Of a stretch of DNA of 14,105 bases, positions 6,564 through 13,038 are shown one piece after another. The notes under the pieces are model-generated. The model did no database searches, was not told the DNA's origin, and saw only the letters and a program-made list of their open reading frames with translations. Position numbers and translations under genes: made by a program. Each line of letters starts with the position of its first letter. Position 1 is the stretch's first letter. Origin of the DNA: Solirubrobacterales bacterium 70-9 (GTDB taxonomy: Bacteria > Actinomycetota > Thermoleophilia > Solirubrobacterales > 70-9); assembly GCA_001898095.1 (NCBI GenBank), contig MKSH01000026.1, forward strand, positions 1 through 14,105, read 5' to 3'.

Positions 6564-8067
6564 AGACCCGACTCGGCACCTCGGCCTGCGGCGGGGTGGT
6601 CGCCTGCTCGGCGCGATCGAGGCCGGAGGCGACCCGGTTGCCGATCTCCTGGTCGACGTTCGCCCAGTAGGCGACGACCCGATCCTGCGTCTCCTCGGTG
6701 ACCTCGGCGCTGGCGTGGCCGACGATGTTTTCGACCAGCGCGCTCCGTTGGTCGTCGTCCATCACCTCGCGGACCAGCGTCCCGGCCTGCCCGAAGTCGT
6801 CGTCGTCGCGGTGCTTCGGGTTTTCGTAGCGGCGGAGCTCGCCGCCCTCGACCTCCCAGCCGAGATCGGCGCCGTGCTCGCCGTCGGCCACCGGCCCGCC
6901 CTTCGAGTTCGGGGCGTAGACCGGCTGGTCGCCGGAGTGGATGTAGGTCATCGGCCCGTCGAAGTTGTAGGAGTGGACCTCGACCTTGGGCGAGTTGATC
7001 GGCAGCTGCTCGTAGTTCGGGCCGATCCGGTGCAGGTGGGTGTCGTGGTAGCTGAAGATCCGGCCCATCAGCATCTTGTCGGGGCTGAGGCCGATCCCCG
7101 GCACCAGGTTCGAGGGCGAGAAGCCCGCCTGCTCGACCTCGGCGAAGAAGTTGTCCGGGTTGCGGTCGAGCACCATCCGCCCGACGTCGATCGCCGGGTA
7201 GTCGGAGTGGGGCCAGACCTTGGTCAGGTCGAAGGGGTTGAAGCGGTAGTCGAGGGCGTCGGCGAACGGCATCACCTGGACCTCGAGCTTCCATTCGGGC
7301 GCGTCGCCGCCGTCGATTGCCTTGCGCAGGTCGCGGCGGTGGGCGTCGGGATCCTGCGAGGCCATCTCGACCGCTTCGTCTTCGGTGTAGTTCTCGATCC
7401 CCTGGACGGTCTTGAAGTGGTACTTGATCCAGAACTTCTCGCCGCCGGCGTTCTGCCAGGAGAAGGTATGGGAGCCGAAGCCGTTCATGTGCCGGTAGGT
7501 GCGCGGGACGCCGCGGTCCGACATCAGGATCGTCACCTGGTGCGCGCTCTCCGGGGAGAGCGTCCAGAAGTCCCACTGCATCTCGTTCGACCGCATCCCG
7601 GTGTCGGGCAGGCGCTTCTGCGAGTGGATGAAGTCCTGAAACTTCGAGGCGTCGCGGACGAAGAACACCGGCGTGTTGTTGCCGACCAGATCGTAGTTGC
7701 CCTGCTCGGTGTAGAACTTGATCGCGAACCCGCGCGGGTCGCGGGCCGTGTCCGGTGAGCCCTGCTCGCCGGCGACGGTCGAGAACCTGGCGAAGAGCGG
7801 CGTCCGCTTCCCCGGCTGGAACAGGTCGGCCTTCGTGTACTGGCTGACGTCCTCGGTCACCTCGAAGAACCCGTGCGCGCCCGAGCCCTTCGCGTGCACC
7901 ACCCGCTCCGGCACCCGCTCGCGGTTGAAGTGCTGCATCTTCTGCACGACGTAGTGGTCGTGCAGCGCCGTCGGCCCCTGCGGGCCGACCGTCAGCGACC
8001 GTTCGTCATTCGTCGCTGGGACCCCCGAGTCGGTGGTCGTCGTCGGTCGTTTCTCCTCGCTTGCCAT
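6562..8067 (-). CDS. Monofunctional haem catalase, small-subunit type
   Basis: A 501-residue catalase that breaks hydrogen peroxide down to water and oxygen. Distal haem residues are H58 (RVVHAKGSGAHGFFEVT) and N130 (DLVGNNTPVFF). The proximal haem ligand is Y340 in RIFSYHDTHLHRIGPNY. The FARFSTVAGEQGS, DPRGFAIKFYTEQGN and FIHSQKR blocks are all present. The length of about 500 and the lack of a flavodoxin-like C-terminal domain mark it as small-subunit type. There is no signal peptide, so it is cytoplasmic. The ATG at 8067 has AGGAGG five bases upstream (8078-8073); longer readings to 8124 run into the upstream remnant. No OxyR or Fur-type gene is adjacent, but an inverted repeat lies at 8116-8128. 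A katA-like symbol would be a guess. Confidence 0.97.
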   Translation of the reverse strand: MASEEKRPTTTTDSGVPATNDERSLTVGPQGPTALHDHYVVQKMQHFNRERVPERVVHAKGSGAHGFFEVTEDVSQYTKADLFQPGKRTPLFARFSTVAGEQGSPDTARDPRGFAIKFYTEQGNYDLVGNNTPVFFVRDASKFQDFIHSQKRLPDTGMRSNEMQWDFWTLSPESAHQVTILMSDRGVPRTYRHMNGFGSHTFSWQNAGGEKFWIKYHFKTVQGIENYTEDEAVEMASQDPDAHRRDLRKAIDGGDAPEWKLEVQVMPFADALDYRFNPFDLTKVWPHSDYPAIDVGRMVLDRNPDNFFAEVEQAGFSPSNLVPGIGLSPDKMLMGRIFSYHDTHLHRIGPNYEQLPINSPKVEVHSYNFDGPMTYIHSGDQPVYAPNSKGGPVADGEHGADLGWEVEGGELRRYENPKHRDDDDFGQAGTLVREVMDDDQRSALVENIVGHASAEVTEETQDRVVAYWANVDQEIGNRVASGLDRAEQATTPPQAEVPSRV

Positions 8068-8115
8068 GCGGGCCTCCTCGAGATCGTTTACTCCTCGGTC
8101 CCCGGGTACCCAGTC

Positions 8116-8128
8116 TGGAGTCACTCCA
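8116..8128. promoter_or_regulatory. Inverted repeat upstream of catalase
   Basis: TGGAGT-C-ACTCCA is a perfect six-base inverted repeat with one central base, 49 bases before the catalase ATG. It sits where a promoter-proximal operator would be expected. Next to it are overlapping CCCGGG and GGGTACCC palindromes (8101-8111). The regulator is unknown. Confidence 0.35.
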
Positions 8129-8138
8129 ATTTGATCGG

Positions 8139-8410
8139 ATGTGGTCGATCAGGGTCTCGACGGAGTCCCGGCGCGGTGGGCGGCGAGCTCGACGGTGATC
8201 GCCGCACCGACGAACTCGTCGCCGCCGACGCGGGCGACTTCACGCAGAATCTGATCCCGGCCGCGTGTCCTCTGGTGTCGTTGATCTTCTTCAGCCCGAC
8301 CCGACCGTGTCGACCCCACGGCGCATCACGCCGGTGAGCTCGTCGATCCCTTCGTCGGCCAGTTCGCGATTGGCGGCCTTGCGATCCTCGGCGGCGGCCC
8401 TGCGATCCCG
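8139..8410 (-). pseudogene. Decayed GGDEF (diguanylate cyclase) gene remnant
   Basis: No intact reading frame exists, but GGDEF-domain pieces follow one another in order on the minus strand in shifting frames. First comes an Arg/Ala-rich charged helix ending in IDELTGVMRRG (8410 to about 8315), then GLKKINDTRGHAAG (from 8297), then DQILREVA, RVGGDEFV (8232-8209), AAITVELA, and ETLID (about 8158-8144). DELTG, N-D-x-x-G-H-x-x-G-D and R-x-G-G-D-E-F are signature blocks of diguanylate cyclases. The pieces are joined by a TGA at 8291-8293, by frame changes after HAAG and after the last block, and by deletions (about 25 residues after RRG, and much between LREVA and RVGGDEF). It accounts for most of the 380 bp between transporter and catalase. 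It has lost catalytic capability; a sequencing artefact could explain the frame changes but not the missing blocks. Confidence 0.75.
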
Positions 8411-8447
8411 CGATGGCCGTCCTGCTCGTACGGCTGTCTCGTGACGG

Positions 8448-9305
8448 TCACCTCGCCATTTCGAGCCGGCCGGCGGCCGGGGACGGCAGCAGCAACGCCG
8501 AGAGGCAGACCATCGCGAAGGCGACTGCCTGCAGGACGAGGCCGAGCGGACTAGGAGAGAGCGGATCGCCGAAGACCAGGATCCCGCCGACGATCTGGAC
8601 GGCATTGGCGACCAGACCCATCAGTCCGATCGTCTCGATCGCTCCGCCTCCCTGCAGCGCCGCTACCGCCGCGTACTGGGCGAGGGCGCCGCAGGTCAAG
8701 GTGGTCACGATCAGCGGCGCGAGCATGGGGGCGCCGCCGCTGCCGCCGAGGAGCGCCTTGATCGCGATCCCGGCGAGGGCGAAGAGGAGCCCTGCGAGGA
8801 CCGCGCGGAGGATGCCGCGGCGGGCCGCAAAGCGGGTCGAGCGGTGGCCGAGGGCGATCCCGGCGGCGAGCAGGATCAGGCCTCCCTCGAAGCTGGCGAT
8901 CGCCGCGGTGGAGAAGTTCGAGTCCGCCCCGTGGAACCGCGGCAGCGTCACGACCAGCAGTACCAGCCCGGCGGCGCCGACCGTCAGCGCCAACCATTGC
9001 CGGCGCCCGACCGGGTCCCCGAAGAGCCGCTGGGAGAGCACCGCAAGCATCACCGCGCCGCCCGCCAGGACCGCCTGCACGAGGGAGATCGGCGCCATCG
9101 AGAGCGCCGCGACGTGGGCCAGCCAGGCGAGGCCCGCGAGCAGCCAGCCGGCGACGAACCAGCGCGACCCGGCCAGGTTGCGGAGGCTCGCGAGCGGGCT
9201 GTGGGCGGAGACCGACGGGGTGCCCTGGCAGCCGCGGTGCTTCAGCAGCGAGGCGAGGTTGGTCATCAACGCCACCGCCACCGCCAGGCCGATCCCGATC
9301 TCCAT
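8448..9305 (-). CDS. DMT-superfamily (EamA-like) membrane transporter
   Basis: A 285-residue membrane protein with about nine to ten predicted transmembrane segments in two halves, the drug/metabolite transporter layout. The ends of segments carry typical DMT features: ALSMAPISLVQAVLAGGAVMLAVLSQRLFGDPVGRRQW in the first half (about 67-105, shown here only by its SLVQA and LFGD parts) and GLMGLVANAVQIVGGILVFGDPL near the end. The exported or imported compound cannot be told. The ATG at 9305 has GAGGGG a few bases upstream, inside the end of the preceding gene, eight bases away. It is therefore the third gene of the helicase operon. The remnant of a GGDEF gene begins about 40 bases after its stop. 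Confidence 0.85.
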   Translation of the reverse strand: MEIGIGLAVAVALMTNLASLLKHRGCQGTPSVSAHSPLASLRNLAGSRWFVAGWLLAGLAWLAHVAALSMAPISLVQAVLAGGAVMLAVLSQRLFGDPVGRRQWLALTVGAAGLVLLVVTLPRFHGADSNFSTAAIASFEGGLILLAAGIALGHRSTRFAARRGILRAVLAGLLFALAGIAIKALLGGSGGAPMLAPLIVTTLTCGALAQYAAVAALQGGGAIETIGLMGLVANAVQIVGGILVFGDPLSPSPLGLVLQAVAFAMVCLSALLLPSPAAGRLEMAR

Positions 9306-9313
9306 CGCGCCCC

Positions 9314-9679
9314 TCAGCCTCCGCTCGGTGCGGTCGGCTGCTGGGAGCCGACGTCCGCCAGCGCGGCCCGCACGGAGGCGACCTTGCGGGGCGAGGTGCG
9401 GCAGGCGTGCGCGATGATCCGGTCGGCCGCCAGCGGCGTCCGGTCGATCTCGAAGCGGATCACGGCCTCACTTCGCAAGAGGAACCGCTCCTGCCGTGAG
9501 CATGCGGAGGGAGCGGAGTCCATCGCCGCCTCACCGACCAGTGCGCGGCTGCAGGTCAGGCAGAAGGTCGAGTCGCCGATGCGCGTCCAGGTCGTTGGAA
9601 GCCGCGAGGGGGAGCCGTCGAGCCGCCCGACGGAGACCTTGCAGCGCGTGCAGCTCCATCTGACGGCTCCGGCGCCCAC
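9314..9679 (-). CDS. Four-cysteine zinc-ribbon-like protein, function unknown
   Basis: A 121-residue protein I cannot assign to a named family. It has C10-x-x-C13 (SCTRC) and C40-x-x-C43 (CLTC) 26 residues apart, the layout of a zinc ribbon. A Leu/Arg-rich helical part follows (about 64-108), including LLRSEAVIRFEIDR and RIIAHACRTSPRKVASVRAAL, which could be a helix-turn-helix-like segment. DNA or RNA binding is possible but not shown. The GTG at 9679 lies three bases after the helicase stop, and the DMT gene follows eight bases after its own stop, so the three genes are one operon. Similar proteins seem to occur in Thermoleophilia, from memory. Confidence 0.72.
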   Translation of the reverse strand: MGAGAVRWSCTRCKVSVGRLDGSPSRLPTTWTRIGDSTFCLTCSRALVGEAAMDSAPSACSRQERFLLRSEAVIRFEIDRTPLAADRIIAHACRTSPRKVASVRAALADVGSQQPTAPSGG

Positions 9680-9682
9680 GAC

Positions 9683-10906
9683 CTAGGCCGTCGCCTTTGG
9701 GCGCCGGCGACGGTTGCGTCGTTGCCGGGCGGGACCGGAAGGCCCCGTCCGGTCCGACCCGCCGAGCCCGTGGGCAAGCCCGAGGCTAGTGCCGATGCGG
9801 CGCATCTCGTCTCTCTGCTCGGCGAGCACGAAGCTGATGCCGGTGCCGGTGCGACCGGCCCGGCCCGTCCGCCCCACGCGATGCACATAGGCCTCGCGGT
9901 CCTCGGGGGCGTCGTAGTTGATGACCTGGGTGACGTCGGGCACGTCGATTCCGCGGGCGGCGACGTCGGTGGCGACCAGCGTCATCACCCTTCCGCGTTC
10001 GAAGCTGGACAGTGCCTGCTCACGCTGGCGCTGAGATTTGTTGCCGTGCATGGCGACGGCGGCGACCTGGTGGTCCCGCAGACGCTTCACCAGTTTGTCG
10101 GCACCGCGCTTGGTGCGGACGAAGACGAGCGAGCGCCCCACGCCCTCGGCGGCGAGCTGCTCGACCAGATGGTCCAGCTTCGCCTCCTGCGAATCGACCC
10201 GGACGAAGCGGTGCTCGATCGCGGGCACGTCGCGCTCGCGCTCGGTGTGGGTGTGGGAGCGGGCGTTCCGCGTGTAGGAAGAGGCGGCGCGTCCGGCCGC
10301 TCCCTCGAGGGTCGCGGAGAAGAAGAGGGTCTGGCGGTCACCCGGGGTGAGGGCGACGATCCGGTCGACGGCGGGGCGGAAGCCCATGTCGAGCATCCGG
10401 TCGGCCTCGTCGAGGACGAGCACGCGCACCCGGCCGAGCGAGACGGCGCCGCGTCCGATCAGGTCCTCGAGCCGCCCGGGGGTGGCGACGAGGATGTCGG
10501 CGCGCCCGGCGGCCTTGACCTGCGGGCCGAAGCCGACCCCACCGTAGACCGCGGCGATGCGCAGTCGGCGGGCGACCGCGAGCGATGCGAGCTCGTCGAC
10601 GATCTGGCCGGCAAGCTCACGGGTCGGAGCGAGGACGAGGGCTTGGGGCCCCTCCTCGCGCGGCTCGATCAGATCCACCAGCGGGATTCCGAACGCGAGG
10701 GTCTTGCCCGAGCCGGTCGGGGACTGGGCCAGGAGGTCGTGGCCCGCGAGCGCGTCGCGGATGACCATCTCCTGGACTGGGAACGGGTGATCGATCGAGC
10801 GAGCCGCGAGGGCGTCGACGACCGACCGGGAAGTGCCGAGGTCGGCAAAGGAAGTGATTTTGTTTTCTCCTGCGATTGAACTGCTTGGGAGATCCTGCGG
10901 CCCCAA
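9683..10906 (-). CDS. DEAD-box RNA helicase (RhlE/CsdA-like)
   Basis: An ATP-dependent RNA unwinding enzyme with the full motif set, numbered from the TTG: Q motif (F20 and PFPVQ 41-45), I AQSPTGSGKT (60-69), Ia PTRELA, GG (YGGVG), Ib TPGR, II DEAD (166-169), III SAT (197-199), IV LVFVRTK, V ATDVAARGID and VI YVHRVGRTGRAG. A short Arg-rich tail (RQRRNRRRRPK) may bind RNA. There is no large accessory domain. The start is unclear: the only standard codon before the Q motif is TTG at 10906, without a good SD. In contrast, AGGAG stands eight bases before an ATC at 10858 that would give ITSFADLG, where relatives usually begin MTSFADLG. A cold-shock gene lies just upstream on the same strand. Confidence 0.93.
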   Translation of the reverse strand: MGPQDLPSSSIAGENKITSFADLGTSRSVVDALAARSIDHPFPVQEMVIRDALAGHDLLAQSPTGSGKTLAFGIPLVDLIEPREEGPQALVLAPTRELAGQIVDELASLAVARRLRIAAVYGGVGFGPQVKAAGRADILVATPGRLEDLIGRGAVSLGRVRVLVLDEADRMLDMGFRPAVDRIVALTPGDRQTLFFSATLEGAAGRAASSYTRNARSHTHTERERDVPAIEHRFVRVDSQEAKLDHLVEQLAAEGVGRSLVFVRTKRGADKLVKRLRDHQVAAVAMHGNKSQRQREQALSSFERGRVMTLVATDVAARGIDVPDVTQVINYDAPEDREAYVHRVGRTGRAGRTGTGISFVLAEQRDEMRRIGTSLGLAHGLGGSDRTGPSGPARQRRNRRRRPKATA

Positions 10907-11000
10907 GGCACCAATGGCACACGGAGGAAACGGAACCTCTCGGGCGGCGAGATGGCCAGACCCGACCCACTCACCGTAGCAGCAAGGGCTCCGCAGTCCG

Positions 11001-11015
11001 GGAGCTCGCGGCTCC
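11001..11015 (-). terminator. Small hairpin after the start-less ORF
   Basis: GGAGC-TCGCG-GCTCC, a five-base stem 24 bases after the stop of the ORF at 11039-11281. It could be a weak terminator or an RNA processing structure ahead of the helicase gene. Apart from this, 10907-11038 holds nothing I can support. Confidence 0.2.
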
Positions 11016-11038
11016 TGGGCGCGCTTGCGGGCCTCTGG

Positions 11039-11281
11039 TCAGAGGAAGATCGGGGCGAAGAAGAGGGACTTGTCTTCCCAGTCCGGGACCGCGCGGTCCA
11101 TCGCCCGCCAGAGCTCTCTCGGCTCGACGTCCCTGATGACGATCGAGTTGCCGTCGTGTTGTCGGAGCCGGGTCCCCTCGTCCAGCTCCAGCTCTGTGGC
11201 GAGGCAGGCGAGAGCGGCGTCGACGGCGACGCGTCCGTCCTCGCTGTCCAGGACGGTCGGAAAGCAGTAGATGTAGGTGAC
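11039..11281 (-). CDS. Probable small protein gene lacking a standard start codon
   Basis: On the minus strand, an 80-codon reading from GTC (11281) to TGA (11039) gives a well-composed acidic protein: it begins VTYIYCFPTVLD, continues through LELDEGTRLRQHDGNSIVI and ends WEDKSLFFAPIFL. About nine in ten third positions are G or C, as in the neighbouring genes, while the exactly opposite plus-strand frame shows much weaker bias. So the minus frame looks coding. No ATG, GTG or TTG exists between the frame's previous stop (inside cspA) and residue 60. The GTC at the likely first residue differs by one base from GTG. This may be a start-lost gene, a gene with an unusual start, or the end of a truncated one. 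I recognise no family. Confidence 0.4.
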   Translation of the reverse strand, partial: VTYIYCFPTVLDSEDGRVAVDAALACLATELELDEGTRLRQHDGNSIVIRDVEPRELWRAMDRAVPDWEDKSLFFAPIFL

Positions 11282-11282
11282 T

Positions 11283-11312
11283 CGACCAGCCCCGCCGTAG
11301 CGAGGCTGGTCG
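11283..11312 (-). terminator. Hairpin terminator after cspA
   Basis: Nine-base arms 11283-11291 and 11304-11312 (CGACCAGCC / GGCTGGTCG) enclose a 12-base loop that can itself form a small CGC/GCG stem. It begins 13 bases after the cold-shock stop codon on the minus strand. There is no U tract. A terminator or a 3'-end stabiliser of a short abundant cspA mRNA is likely. Confidence 0.55.
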
Positions 11313-11325
11313 CTTGCCCCGTCGC

Positions 11326-11529
11326 TCAGAGCGCCTGGACGTTCACCGCTTTGGGCCCTTTGTCGCCGGACTCGGCGTCATAGGAGACCTTCGCGCCCTC
11401 GGCGAGCGACTTGAAGCCTTCCCCCGCGATGTCGCTGTGATGGACGAACAGCTCCTTGCCCGCATCGTCGGGGGTGACGAAGCCGTAGCCCTTGTCGTCG
11501 TTGAACCACTTCACGGTTCCGGTTGCCAT
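11326..11529 (-). CDS. CspA-family cold-shock protein
   Basis: A 67-residue single cold-shock domain, the normal length for CspA relatives, which bind single-stranded RNA and DNA and melt RNA structure. Both RNA-binding motifs are intact: KGYGFVTP (RNP1-like, 13-20) and LFVHHSDI (RNP2-like, 27-34). The opening [14 protein letters not shown] is the usual family start. GGAGGT lies seven bases before the ATG (11542-11537), and its core can pair with a CCTCCG further up the leader, so translation may be controlled by mRNA folding. The next likely functional gene downstream on the same strand is an RNA helicase, a frequent functional partner. The organism probably has several csp genes, so I give no numbered symbol. 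Confidence 0.96.
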   Translation of the reverse strand: MATGTVKWFNDDKGYGFVTPDDAGKELFVHHSDIAGEGFKSLAEGAKVSYDAESGDKGPKAVNVQAL

Positions 11530-11537
11530 CGTTGATA

Positions 11538-11567
11538 CCTCCGTTTTAAGTGCTGCGAACGCGGAGG
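11538..11567 (-). promoter_or_regulatory. Leader hairpin that can hide the cspA ribosome site
   Basis: In the cspA mRNA, CCUCCG (11567-11562) is exactly complementary to CGGAGG (11543-11538), which contains the core of the GGAGGT Shine-Dalgarno sequence. The stem can be lengthened by two A-U pairs across a two-base bulge. The arms are separated by 18 bases. When folded, the ribosome site is blocked. Confidence 0.5.
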
Positions 11568-11606
11568 ATGCCGCTAAGCAAACGCTACGGGCGCGGGCAC
11601 TGCTTG

Positions 11607-11694
11607 GTCGGAAAGTCCGACTCGGTCCCTACCGACGCTAGCAGTCGAGGTCCAAGATTCGCCCACACCGTCTCCGCAGGATCCTTCACGGAGA
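11607..11694 (-). promoter_or_regulatory. Structured upstream leader of cspA
   Basis: Three further inverted repeats lie in a row upstream of the cspA start: 11607-11621 (six-base arms, loop AAG), 11622-11635 (five-base arms), and 11671-11694 (TCTCCG / CGGAGA around a loop containing AGGATCCT). If transcribed, they make a long structured leader such as cold-shock genes often have. I cannot place the promoter, so it is unknown how much of this is in the mRNA. Confidence 0.3.
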
Positions 11695-11724
11695 AATGAC
11701 GATTCCCTTACGTGCCGAGCGACC

Positions 11725-11765
11725 CTCCCGTCGCGACCACCTTCATCGGTGGCCGCGACCGGGAG
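11725..11765 (-). terminator. Long imperfect hairpin terminator after the secreted protein gene
   Basis: CTCCCG-TCGCG-A-CCACC (11725-11741) pairs with GGTGG-C-CGCGA-C-CGGGAG (11748-11765): sixteen base pairs with one mismatch and one bulge around a six-base loop. It begins nine bases after the stop of the gene ending at 11775 and separates that gene from the cspA leader. Confidence 0.65.
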
Positions 11766-11774
11766 ACCCTTGGG

Positions 11775-12926
11775 CTATTGCGCCTGGGCGATGAGCGAGA
11801 AGGTCCCGAACGGGTCGCCGACGACGAAGTTGCTCGACGGCGGCGGTTCGGGAGCGGGCTGGTTGAAGACGCTGTCGAGCGTCGTCGCGGCGACCGCCTG
11901 GAGCTTCGCTTCGGCTCCGGTGATCGTGATCTGGCGGGTGCCGGGGTTGGCGACCACCGAGTTGGCGGGCAGGGTCAGGTCGACGATCGAGGCCCGCCCG
12001 GCGGCGCCGGGGAACGGCGGCGCGGGGAGGATTTCGAGTTCGACCGTGGCGACCTTGGTGCCGAAGTCGACCGCGATGTTCACCAGCTTGAGCTGCGGCG
12101 AGAGCGTTTTCGCTTCCTTCGTCACGATCACGCCGCCGCCGGTCTGCAGGGTGCCTGCGGTCCCGTCAGGGGCGAGCGTGCCCCCCACGATCGGGAACTG
12201 AAGGGTGGTCGGCGTCGGTGCCGTGGCCGGGGCGATCGGGGCGATGCCGCTCGGCAGTTTCACGCCCTTGGCGGCGAATTTGGCCAGCGTGGCCTGGTTC
12301 GGCGTCAGCGTCGCCGCTCCCTGCGCCAGCAGGGTCACCGTACGCGGCTGCGCCGAGCTGTAGAGGTTGCTGATCACCCGGCCCGCATTCAGTCGCCGGG
12401 ACCCACGCAGCCCGAGTCGGTTGCTGATCCGGCGGGTGGCCTTTTCGGTGAGCACGAGCTGGGTCGACTTGAAGTTGGCGCCGAACCCTTCGCGGGTCAG
12501 GATCGGGTTGACGAAGGTCGCCATCTGCATGTGGGCCTTGGCGATCGTCGCGTACACCGAGCCTCTGACGGTGTTGACGGAAATGTTGTAGATCGGCACG
12601 CCGCGGTTGCCGAGCGAGAGCTTGAAGCCCCCCTGCGCCTCGAGATGCCCCTCGGCGTCGGTCGGGTCGAGCATGCCGGAGCGGACGGAGAGGCCGACCT
12701 TGTTGCCGCTGGTCTGGCCGCCTTGGATGCCGGTGACGGTGATCCCGGCGTTGGACAGCTTGTGCAGGAACCCCTTCTTCATGTGCAGGTCGGTGGCGCC
12801 GCTCGCGATCGGGTCGCGGGCCGCCGAGGCGGCCGGGGCGAATGCGAGCAGGACGAGGAGGGCGGCGATTCCCAGGTAGATGGGCGTCCACCGCCATGCC
12901 CTCGCCGGCTGCGGGGCGTTGTGCAT
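11775..12926 (-). CDS. Secreted protein with two copies of a beta-rich domain, function unknown
   Basis: A 383-residue exported protein. Residues 1-36 form a signal peptide (hydrophobic 16-33, cleavage likely after ASA). The rest shows two related halves: GATDLHMKKGFLHKLSNAGI with L-x-V-R-S-G-M-L-D-P-T-D-A-E-G (43-62 and 79-93), and GAATLTPNQATLAKFAAKGV with F-P-I-V-G-G-T-L-A-P-D-G-T-A-G (203-222 and 244-258), each continuing to a G-G and beta-strand-like stretches. There is no membrane anchor or sortase signal, so it is probably released or held in the envelope. The domain style recalls HtaA-like secreted domains, but I cannot confirm this, and no haem ligand is obvious. ATG 12926 has GGAAGG five bases upstream. 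A strong hairpin follows the stop. Confidence 0.75.
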   Translation of the reverse strand: MHNAPQPARAWRWTPIYLGIAALLVLLAFAPAASAARDPIASGATDLHMKKGFLHKLSNAGITVTGIQGGQTSGNKVGLSVRSGMLDPTDAEGHLEAQGGFKLSLGNRGVPIYNISVNTVRGSVYATIAKAHMQMATFVNPILTREGFGANFKSTQLVLTEKATRRISNRLGLRGSRRLNAGRVISNLYSSAQPRTVTLLAQGAATLTPNQATLAKFAAKGVKLPSGIAPIAPATAPTPTTLQFPIVGGTLAPDGTAGTLQTGGGVIVTKEAKTLSPQLKLVNIAVDFGTKVATVELEILPAPPFPGAAGRASIVDLTLPANSVVANPGTRQITITGAEAKLQAVAATTLDSVFNQPAPEPPPSSNFVVGDPFGTFSLIAQAQ

Positions 12927-12943
12927 GTTTGCCTTCCGGTTAC

Positions 12944-12964
12944 GTCACCGCGCCGAGCGGTGAC
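12944..12964. promoter_or_regulatory. Inverted repeat upstream of the secreted protein gene
   Basis: GTCACCGC (12944-12951) and GCGGTGAC (12957-12964) are perfect eight-base arms with a five-base spacer, 18 bases ahead of the ATG at 12926. It is either an operator or a leader hairpin just before the ribosome site. A second inverted repeat, GGGTCC/GGACCC, lies at 12982-12999. Confidence 0.4.
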
Positions 12965-13038
12965 ATCGGTTTTCGGGAGCCGGGTCCGCATCGGGACCCT
13001 GCCCCTGGAAACAGATGCCCGCGCCAGAGTTCCGCTGT

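Noticed and set aside
6715..7758. 347-codon plus-strand ORF inside catalase
   Set aside because: Exact shadow of a catalase with all active-site residues.
8068..8124. N-terminal extension of catalase to 8124
   Set aside because: The ATG at 8067 has a strong ribosome site, and the extension reads through operator-like and remnant sequence without catalase homology.
10952..11383. Plus-strand 143-codon ORF opposite the start-less ORF and cspA
   Set aside because: It runs over cspA and has weaker third-position G/C bias than the minus frame. It remains the main alternative to the 11039-11281 call.
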